Shown here one piece after another: positions 1-5,012 of a stretch of 6,440 bases of DNA. Under the pieces are notes generated by a model. The model had not been told where the DNA came from. It made no database searches and was given only the letters and a program-made list of their open reading frames with translations. The stretch is taken from the NCBI GenBank assembly GCA_017960415.1, contig JAGCZE010000302.1, positions 1 to 6,440 on the forward strand. The letters are read 5' to 3'. Within the stretch, counting starts at the first letter, position 1. The number at the start of each line of letters is the position of its first letter. Source of the DNA: Lachnospiraceae bacterium (lineage in GTDB: Bacteria > Bacillota_A > Clostridia > Lachnospirales > Lachnospiraceae). The position numbers and the translations under genes are program-made.

Positions 1-438
1 CTGATGGAATATGTTTCGGCGGACCGTATTGAAAAGATAGAAAGCGGAAAGTCTCTTCCCCACCCCGATGAGATCATCACAATGGCAGAATGCTACAAGA
101 ATCCTCTGCTGCGCAATTATTATTGTACACATGAATGTCCCATAGGGCAGATTCATGCCGACAAGCTTGAATTAAAAGATCTTTCCCAGATCGTTCTTGA
201 AATCTTAAGCTCCCTCAATGCGTTTGAACGCGAGAAGATGGATCTCGTAGATATCACCGTCGACGGAGAGATCACCGAGGACGAATATGTACAGTTTGCG
301 AAGATAAAAAGTGAGCTGGATGCAGTTGCGGTTTCAGTAAAGAATCTCGAACTTTGGCTTGACCAGACGGTCGCAGACGGCAAGATCGACCGTAAGTCTA
401 TCAATGCAGCGCTGATGCAGATTAAAGCCGACAGGTAA
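1..438 (+). CDS. XRE-family helix-turn-helix transcriptional regulator, C-terminal part (5' end outside window)
   Basis: The reading frame is open to the left edge (base 1 is in frame with a CTG Leu codon), so the Met at base 4 is probably internal and the gene is truncated by the window. The first 35 or so residues look like the last helices of a Cro/CI-type DNA-binding domain (DRIEKIESGKSLPHPDEI, then ITMAECYKNP). They are followed by a short Cys motif, YYCTHECPIGQ, at about residues 41-51 counted from that Met. The remaining 90 or so residues are charged and helical (LSQIVLEILSSLNAFEREK onwards), probably a coiled-coil or dimerisation region. The combination of HTH, C-x3-CPIG motif and acidic helical tail matches, from memory, a recurrent small XRE-type regulator family of Clostridia. 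The target is unknown. The gene ends at TAA 436-438 and converges on the hydrolase gene. Confidence is high for the gene and moderate for the regulator call, because helices 1-3 are not visible. Confidence 0.8.
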   Translation: MMEYVSADRIEKIESGKSLPHPDEIITMAECYKNPLLRNYYCTHECPIGQIHADKLELKDLSQIVLEILSSLNAFEREKMDLVDITVDGEITEDEYVQFAKIKSELDAVAVSVKNLELWLDQTVADGKIDRKSINAALMQIKADR

Positions 439-504
439 AATCTTTTATATTACTCTGAAACATATAAAATTTTAGTAACCGGCTTCAATTCCGGTAGATC
501 TCAT

Positions 505-567
505 AAAAAACGATCCGGATCACGATCACCGTTTAGGTTGATCATGTGACCCGGATCGCTTTTTATA
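505..567. terminator. Bidirectional intrinsic terminator between convergent genes
   Basis: A 13-base arm at 511-523 (CGATCCGGATCAC) pairs with 546-558 (GTGACCCGGATCG) with one mismatch. The inner GATCA/TGATC bases (524-528 and 539-543) can extend the stem with bulges. The hairpin is followed on the plus strand by CTTTTTATA (559-567) and preceded by AAAAAA (505-510), which is a U-tract when read from the minus strand. It can therefore end transcription both from the XRE gene and from the hydrolase gene, whose stop codon (563-565) lies inside the plus-strand T-tract. Confidence 0.85.
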
Positions 568-2011
568 ATACCGGTTCGAATCTGAGCCTGATATCAGGCA
601 TTTCTTTAATAGTATAATAATAATTCTCATCCCAGTCTTCGCCCTGCGCAGGATCATTTGTACCATCCGCGGGCGGAGCAAAGATATTCAGGTCTATTGT
701 ACATTTGCCTTTCAGCGGTTTCTTGTAAAACGCAGGCATAAGATCGACGAATTTCGCTCCCGAAGCCTTATGGAACCAGTAACCGTTGATCTCCAGCATA
801 AGGTTGGCATCGACGAGGGTTCCGGGGAAATTCAATTCGGCAAATACAGGATTATCTTCCATTTCAAGCTCTATAGACAATCCGTCGGAATCTTCCGAAC
901 TGCCCCATCTTAACTTAACTGGTTCGTCAGAAAGTTCTTCTTTTATATCCTCTCCTGCTTCTATCACCGGAGAATAGAACGGATCGTTGATAATCTCCCT
1001 GTATGTATCCATCAGCGGCCATTCTATCCCGACATTCGGATCGGAAGGATCGGTAAACTCAAGTCCGAGCCTGCCGTCATCCCTGAACTGATAAAGTGTA
1101 ATGGCACTCGCCCAGCGCTCGGGATCATTCTTCAGCATCATATAGAAGTCCTTCATTATGGATGCCTGTCTGTAGGGACCGATCACATCTCCGTCGGCGT
1201 TCATCTCTGACATGACAAAGGGCTTGCTCGTTCCGTATATCTCACAATAACGCTTATAACTGAGCTTGGTCATATCGTAATTGTATCTGGTATCCTCAAG
1301 CTTATGCTGATTGTTAAACTTTTCGGCCACCTCGTAAGGCCAGCCCCAGTTAAGAGCCAGATATCTGTCGATGGACCAGATGTCCGCAACCTCGCCTGCT
1401 TCATGGAATTCCTTCTCCATCTCAAGTTCATGCTTTTCAGCAGACATAACAGCTCCGGCACACAGGATCATCCTGACATTCGGCGCATATTCAGCCATGA
1501 TCTTTTTGAACCTGACGAAGAAATCGGCAATCTGCTGATAAGTTGCCCGTTTGTTGAATGAGAACCAGTTGCCTGTGCATTCGTGGTTCATCCTCAGCAT
1601 CATGCGGCCATAAGGACGAAGATCCTTTGCAATCGCAATAATATGTTCATCGGAAATATTGGGGTCGACAGTCAGGGTCAGAATAACCTCCTGCCCGTGG
1701 CTCCTGATATCACGCATGCAGGTAAAGGGCTCATCATCAGTTCTGCCGTTGAGTCCTCCAAGATAAGGAAAATAATTGTCATAAGGATAATCCCAGGCAA
1801 ATGCCACATCCTTATCTGCATAAGCGTCCTGGGCTCTCTTCGGCCAGGTCTCGTCAAGCGGATAATAACAATACATGATGCTGATGGCCCTATGCGGTCT
1901 GTGAAGCTTGTTCAGAATATACTGCTGTCCTACATAAGGACCGCGTTCACTTCCGTCACCCATATCAACGGCACAACATGCCGGTCCGAGATGAATTTTT
2001 TTCATTTTCAT
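563..2011 (-). CDS. Putative clan-A glycoside hydrolase (GH26-like), cytoplasmic, with unassigned C-terminal module
   Basis: A 482-residue protein. Residues 140-150 (RMNHECTGNWF) resemble the acid/base strand of GH26-type (beta/alpha)8 barrels (R-x-x-H-E-x-N-G-x-W), making E144 the likely acid/base. KPFVMSEMNADGD (263-275) looks like the strand-7 nucleophile segment, with E269. Between them, ADIWSIDRY (209-217) resembles the conserved D-x-Y strand of this fold. The 125-residue gap between the two Glu residues suits a clan-A enzyme. The barrel would occupy about residues 5-350. Residues 365-482 are beta-rich with many acidic and aromatic residues and are not recognised. No signal peptide or anchor is visible, so it probably acts in the cytoplasm on imported oligosaccharides; the substrate (mannan-type or other) cannot be told. 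The ATG at 2009-2011 is chosen because AGGG lies 9 bases upstream; Met3 (2003-2005) is an alternative. A beta-mannanase or an inactive relative are both possible. Confidence 0.6.
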   Translation of the reverse strand: MKMKKIHLGPACCAVDMGDGSERGPYVGQQYILNKLHRPHRAISIMYCYYPLDETWPKRAQDAYADKDVAFAWDYPYDNYFPYLGGLNGRTDDEPFTCMRDIRSHGQEVILTLTVDPNISDEHIIAIAKDLRPYGRMMLRMNHECTGNWFSFNKRATYQQIADFFVRFKKIMAEYAPNVRMILCAGAVMSAEKHELEMEKEFHEAGEVADIWSIDRYLALNWGWPYEVAEKFNNQHKLEDTRYNYDMTKLSYKRYCEIYGTSKPFVMSEMNADGDVIGPYRQASIMKDFYMMLKNDPERWASAITLYQFRDDGRLGLEFTDPSDPNVGIEWPLMDTYREIINDPFYSPVIEAGEDIKEELSDEPVKLRWGSSEDSDGLSIELEMEDNPVFAELNFPGTLVDANLMLEINGYWFHKASGAKFVDLMPAFYKKPLKGKCTIDLNIFAPPADGTNDPAQGEDWDENYYYTIKEMPDIRLRFEPVL

Positions 2012-2058
2012 AAGAATTTACCCTAATTAAATTTTGATTTAATAAATATATTTTAGTT

Positions 2059-2256
2059 TCAGATCTGCTTTTTCACAATTGTATATTCATTTCCAGTTCT
2101 ATAAAAAGGACAAACAAATCTGGAATCCTCTGCCATCCGCGCCAGATCATCTTCATCCATGCAGCTCTGAGTACAATAATATTCCTGATACTCTTCATCG
2201 TACTCAAAATACATACAATCCTCACAGTTGACAGCTTTTTTTGATTTTATACTCAT
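2059..2256 (-). CDS. Small Cys-rich protein, DUF6472-like
   Basis: A 65-residue soluble, acidic protein starting at Met 2254-2256 (MSIKSKKAVNCEDCMYFEYD). Five cysteines are seen: C-x2-C at residues 11 and 14, C28, C32, and C49 in a CPFYR motif, followed by a basic end (YTIVKKQI). The pattern of C-x2-C, a Y/D/E-rich stretch, Cys, an MDEDDLARM-like acidic stretch, CP-[FY]-[YF]-R and a terminal -IV-[RK]-KQ matches, from memory, the DUF6472 family of short Clostridia proteins of unknown function. The cysteines suggest metal binding, which is inference. The frame stays open to an upstream Met at 2311-2313, but those 19 extra residues are not part of the family pattern; neither start has a strong Shine-Dalgarno (a weak GAG lies 9 bases before the chosen one). 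It lies 47 bases upstream of the hydrolase gene on the same strand with no terminator between, so the two may share a transcript. Confidence 0.7.
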   Translation of the reverse strand: MSIKSKKAVNCEDCMYFEYDEEYQEYYCTQSCMDEDDLARMAEDSRFVCPFYRTGNEYTIVKKQI

Positions 2257-2364
2257 ATATTTAAACTCATTTTTTCTTTCTACAGATGTAGTTAACAGAC
2301 TGCTCAGATACATTTTGTGACATGTAATTTCATACTACTCATGTAGAAGTGTATCTATTTGTCT

Positions 2365-2392
2365 TTTATACTTCTCTTCTGAATGATATCAA
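2365..2392 (-). promoter_or_regulatory. Candidate sigma-A-type promoter for the DUF6472-like gene
   Basis: Read on the minus strand, TTGATA (2387-2392) and TATAAA (2365-2370) are separated by 16 bases. This would start transcription near 2358 and leave an AT-rich leader of about 100 bases before the chosen start codon. The region is AT-rich, so chance matches are easy; the call rests on spacing and consensus only. Confidence 0.4.
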
Positions 2393-2471
2393 AAACTACC
2401 AAAAAGAAATATTTTCTCATTTGAATATATTTTTCGCACTTCGAATAATCAAAATACTTCTTTCAAACAAT

Positions 2472-3176
2472 TTATTTGTAATTTAATTTTTCAGGGTCAC
2501 TCAGATCATCCGAAGCACCCTTGGCATCGACGGCATCCTTGATCCTCTCCAGCTCCTTATCCTTCTTCCAAAGGAAGCTCAAATGCGCTTCTGTTCCGTT
2601 TTTGATCCTTTTTACGTTTTCACGGTGCCTGATCCACATAAATAAAGTAGAGATGAACAGGATCAGCGTACTTATGACTGCCTGTTTTGTTCCGATCACT
2701 TTGTGATCCATATAACAGTAGATCAGCGGATATATAACAGATACCGTAAGCGGAACAAATACGATATAGTCGGTTATCAGAGCTATTGCCACAGCTAAAG
2801 TCAACATAACGACAAACAGCATCGGGTCATAGGCCAGAATCGAACCACCGAGGCACGCAAGCCCTTTACCGCCCTTGAATCCCATATAGAACGGATACAT
2901 ATGACCTAAAATAACCGCAACTGATGAAGCCGATCTTACATAAACCGAATCAGGCAGATACTTTGACATAAGCGTAACGACCAGATAAGCTTTGAGAATA
3001 TCGAGCAGAGCACAGAGGACTCCTATCTTACCGCCCATGGTGATTACCGCATTCGACCCGCCTGCATTGCCGGAACCGGATTTTCTGATATCAAAACCCT
3101 TTATTTTAGCAATTAAGTACGATGGGTTGATTGTTCCGACAAGATAACTTCCCACCGTACAGATCACATAATCCAT
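2472..3176 (-). CDS. plsY: Acyl-phosphate:glycerol-3-phosphate acyltransferase PlsY
   Basis: An integral membrane enzyme that moves an acyl group from acyl-phosphate (made by PlsX) to sn-glycerol-3-phosphate, giving lysophosphatidic acid, the first step of phospholipid synthesis. It has 234 residues. All three PlsY signature blocks are visible: SGSGNAGGSN at 33-42, GHMYPFYMGFKGGKG at 91-105 (the glycine-rich phosphate-binding loop), and H184-x2-N187-x2-R190 running into GTE (194-196). Hydrophobic helices separate them, beginning with DYVICTVGSYLVGTINPSYL. The frame extends 21 residues further upstream, but the start at 3174-3176 is chosen because a strong GGAGG (3183-3187) sits 6 bases before it and because the family begins with this first helix. 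Beyond the last motif there is a charged tail of about 38 residues, somewhat longer than usual for a protein family of about 200 residues. No plsX or other lipid gene is adjacent; it appears to be transcribed alone. Confidence 0.93.
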   Translation of the reverse strand: MDYVICTVGSYLVGTINPSYLIAKIKGFDIRKSGSGNAGGSNAVITMGGKIGVLCALLDILKAYLVVTLMSKYLPDSVYVRSASSVAVILGHMYPFYMGFKGGKGLACLGGSILAYDPMLFVVMLTLAVAIALITDYIVFVPLTVSVIYPLIYCYMDHKVIGTKQAVISTLILFISTLFMWIRHRENVKRIKNGTEAHLSFLWKKDKELERIKDAVDAKGASDDLSDPEKLNYK

Positions 3177-3182
3177 ACAATT

Positions 3183-3187
3183 CCTCC
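3183..3187 (-). promoter_or_regulatory. Shine-Dalgarno site fixing the plsY start
   Basis: GGAGG on the minus strand, 6 bases before ATG 3174-3176. It argues against the upstream in-frame ATGs at 3222-3224 and 3237-3239, which have no such site. Confidence 0.85.
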
Positions 3188-3244
3188 GAATCCTTTTAGG
3201 GACCGCTTCTGAAAGCAACCCCATATTTTTAACACACACATACT

Positions 3245-3273
3245 ACTTTATCACAACCTTTCTTTCGGTGCAA
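3245..3273 (-). promoter_or_regulatory. Candidate plsY promoter
   Basis: On the minus strand TTGCAC (3268-3273) and TAAAGT (3245-3250) are 17 bases apart, with TGTGA just before the -10 giving a partial extended -10. Transcription would start near 3238, about 60 bases before the plsY start codon. This also explains why the upstream in-frame Met at 3237-3239 would be at or outside the transcript start. The -10 match is only moderate. Confidence 0.4.
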
Positions 3274-3343
3274 ATACTTTATTATGATACTATTTAAGAT
3301 TATCTCAGGCCCCATAAAATTTTTCTAAATTCTAATCATTTTA

Positions 3344-3372
3344 TTGCTAATTGGTGCTGAATATGATATTTA
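3344..3372 (+). promoter_or_regulatory. Candidate promoter of the NSS transporter gene
   Basis: TTGCTA (3344-3349) and TATTTA (3367-3372) are 17 bases apart, placing the transcript start near 3379, about 27 bases before the ATG. An overlapping alternative is TTGGTG (3351-3356) with TATTAA (3373-3378). Just upstream there is a short inverted repeat, ATAAAAT (3314-3320) and ATTTTAT (3338-3344), which could be an operator but is AT-only and may be chance. Confidence 0.4.
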
Positions 3373-3391
3373 TATTAAATAATTATGAAAA

Positions 3392-3398
3392 AGGAAGG
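3392..3398 (+). promoter_or_regulatory. Shine-Dalgarno site fixing the transporter start
   Basis: AGGAAGG lies 7 bases before ATG 3406-3408. The in-frame ATG at 3385 precedes this site and has only AT-rich sequence before it, so the start at 3406 is preferred. Confidence 0.85.
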
Positions 3399-3405
3399 TG
3401 TTAGT

Positions 3406-4953
3406 ATGGCACGTGATAATTGGTCTTCAAGATCAACATTTATTCTTGCTGCTGTCGGTTCGGCAGTCGGCCTGGGTAACGCCTGGCGTTTTCCCGGTCT
3501 TGCGGCAAAACATGGCGGCGGAGCTTTTCTGCTTGTTTATCTGATCGCTCTTTTCTTACTCGGTATTCCCCTTCTTGCAATGGAGATCGCAATGGGACGC
3601 CGTATCCATCAGGGTGTACCCGGTACACTTCGAACGATCAACAAAAAAGCCGAGCACATCGGCTGGATAGCGGTATCAAACGGTCTTTTCATCTCGGTAT
3701 ACTATGCTGTTGTATTTGCCTGGGTTATCCTGATGTTCTTCCTGAGTTATAAATTCGCAGGCTTTACAGGTGCCGAAGACGGTATTGCACAGGCCAGCTC
3801 ATTGTGGCTTACGACTATCAAAACCACCGGAACAACTTCCGGATACGATACGATTTCGCTTCCGGTTCTCGGATGCCTTATCCTTGCCTGGGGAAGCTGC
3901 TATTACTGCATCCGTAACGGTTCTGCGAGCGTCGGAAAAGTTGTTAAATACACTGTTTCAATCCCCGTGCTCTGTCTCGTGATCCTCGCGATCCGCGGCA
4001 TCACTATGCCGGGTGCCGGAGAAGGCCTTGCGAAGCTCTTCATTCCCGACTGGTCAGCTCTTTCCGATTCAACACTTTGGGTAGACGCCATAGGACAGGT
4101 ATTCTATTCCTTGTCTGTAGCAATGGCGATCATGTTCGCATACGGATCATATCTGGATAATAAAGCCAATGTTGCCGTTGATACGATCATTATCGCAGTC
4201 AGCGATATGCTTATCAGCGTGCTTGCAGCTATCGTAATGTTCTCAACCATGGCAGGTACCGGAATGCTCGACAATATGACTGCTTCGGGTATTTCAACCG
4301 CATTTATCGTTTATCCTCAGGCAATCGTCAATCTGACAAATGTTCCTGTCGTAAATGCGATCTTTGCCTTTGTATTTTATTTCTGCCTGATCACTCTCGC
4401 GATCGATTCGCTTTTCTCGATCGTTGAAGGAACCACCACCGCTATTTCCGATAAATTCAAACTGAACAAGAAAAAGACCACGATCATCATGTGCATTATC
4501 GAATTTATCATTGGTATTTTCTTCTGCACCGGCGCGGGTCTTGCATGGCTTGATATAGTAGATAATTTCATAAACAGCTACACACTCGTACTTACGGGAA
4601 TTCTCGAAGCGATCGCTGTAGGATGGTTCTTTAAGACGAGCAAGGTTCTTGAGGAGATCAACAGAAATACCGAGAAATTCAAGATGCCGGTCGCATGGTT
4701 CTACCCTTCGATCAAGGTCATCATTCCTGTTGTTCTTTCACTGCTGTTTATCTGGAATATTGTTTCTCTGTTCAAAAACGGCGGTATCTACGGAGCCGGC
4801 GACGGTTACTCGCTCGCATCGAATATCATCGGCGGCTGGCTCATTATCGCCATCAGTATCTTTTCAGGTGCGATCGTGAAGCTGATCGTGCTTCACCTGA
4901 AGAAGAAAGGCTTCAAAGAAGACGACCGCAACTGGGATTTCTTCAAAAATTGA
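3406..4953 (+). CDS. Sodium-dependent transporter of the neurotransmitter:sodium symporter (NSS/SNF) family
   Basis: A 515-residue inner-membrane protein that most likely imports an amino acid or related amine with Na+. It opens with the NSS helix-1 signature GSAVGLGNAWRFP (18-30) after NWSSR, then GGGAFLLVYLIALFLLGIP and MEIAMGRR (helix 2). About 12 hydrophobic segments fit: roughly 12-30, 40-64, 88-115, 153-170, 178-198, 225-250, 258-282, 315-345, 357-375, 380-406, 435-455 and 475-498. Helix 3 keeps YY (99-100, the position of LeuT Tyr108). Helix 8 reads TLAIDS (330-335) with E341, which resembles the Na2-site TLGLDS of eukaryotic members more than LeuT's LTSS. Helix 6 has SLSVAMA (235-241) where LeuT has TLSLGFG. 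Glycines in helix 1 suggest an amino acid rather than a monoamine substrate; the exact substrate is not readable. Length and topology are normal for the family. It is a monocistronic gene, divergent from plsY and convergent with feoB. Confidence 0.93.
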   Translation: MARDNWSSRSTFILAAVGSAVGLGNAWRFPGLAAKHGGGAFLLVYLIALFLLGIPLLAMEIAMGRRIHQGVPGTLRTINKKAEHIGWIAVSNGLFISVYYAVVFAWVILMFFLSYKFAGFTGAEDGIAQASSLWLTTIKTTGTTSGYDTISLPVLGCLILAWGSCYYCIRNGSASVGKVVKYTVSIPVLCLVILAIRGITMPGAGEGLAKLFIPDWSALSDSTLWVDAIGQVFYSLSVAMAIMFAYGSYLDNKANVAVDTIIIAVSDMLISVLAAIVMFSTMAGTGMLDNMTASGISTAFIVYPQAIVNLTNVPVVNAIFAFVFYFCLITLAIDSLFSIVEGTTTAISDKFKLNKKKTTIIMCIIEFIIGIFFCTGAGLAWLDIVDNFINSYTLVLTGILEAIAVGWFFKTSKVLEEINRNTEKFKMPVAWFYPSIKVIIPVVLSLLFIWNIVSLFKNGGIYGAGDGYSLASNIIGGWLIIAISIFSGAIVKLIVLHLKKKGFKEDDRNWDFFKN

Positions 4954-4973
4954 TATTTTCGCCTACATATGCC

Positions 4974-5004
4974 AATAGGGCTGTTGCACTGCAACAGCCC
5001 TATT
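4974..5004. terminator. Strong hairpin between the convergent transporter and feoB genes
   Basis: A perfect 13-bp stem, AATAGGGCTGTTG (4974-4986) with CAACAGCCCTATT (4992-5004), encloses a CACTG loop; the base match even continues into the loop (15-base inverted repeat around one C). It lies 20 bases after the transporter stop and 8 bases after the feoB stop (minus strand). The plus-strand tail TATTATATTATATT is a broken U-tract and the minus-strand side has almost none, so its efficiency, especially for feoB, is uncertain. Position and symmetry support a shared terminator. Confidence 0.75.
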
Positions 5005-5012
5005 ATATTATA

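Noticed and set aside
478..495. Small ACCGG-N8-CCGGT hairpin after the XRE gene
   Set aside because: Only a 5-bp stem with no T-tract; the stronger hairpin at 511-558 explains termination.
571..582. CCGGTTCGAATC, which looks like the T-arm of a tRNA on the plus strand
   Set aside because: No acceptor stem, anticodon arm or D arm can be built around it, and it lies in the last codons of the hydrolase gene next to a terminator.
1583..2026. 147-codon open frame on the plus strand opposite the hydrolase gene
   Set aside because: It is antisense to a gene with clear domain motifs; the translation shows no recognisable domain and has no separate ribosome site or promoter that I can support.
2257..2313. 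In-frame 19-residue N-terminal extension of the DUF6472-like protein
   Set aside because: No Shine-Dalgarno before the ATG at 2313 and the extra residues do not fit the family pattern; not fully excluded.
3177..3239. In-frame 21-residue N-terminal extension of plsY
   Set aside because: GGAGG 6 bases before the ATG at 3176 and the family's normal N-terminus both favour the shorter form.
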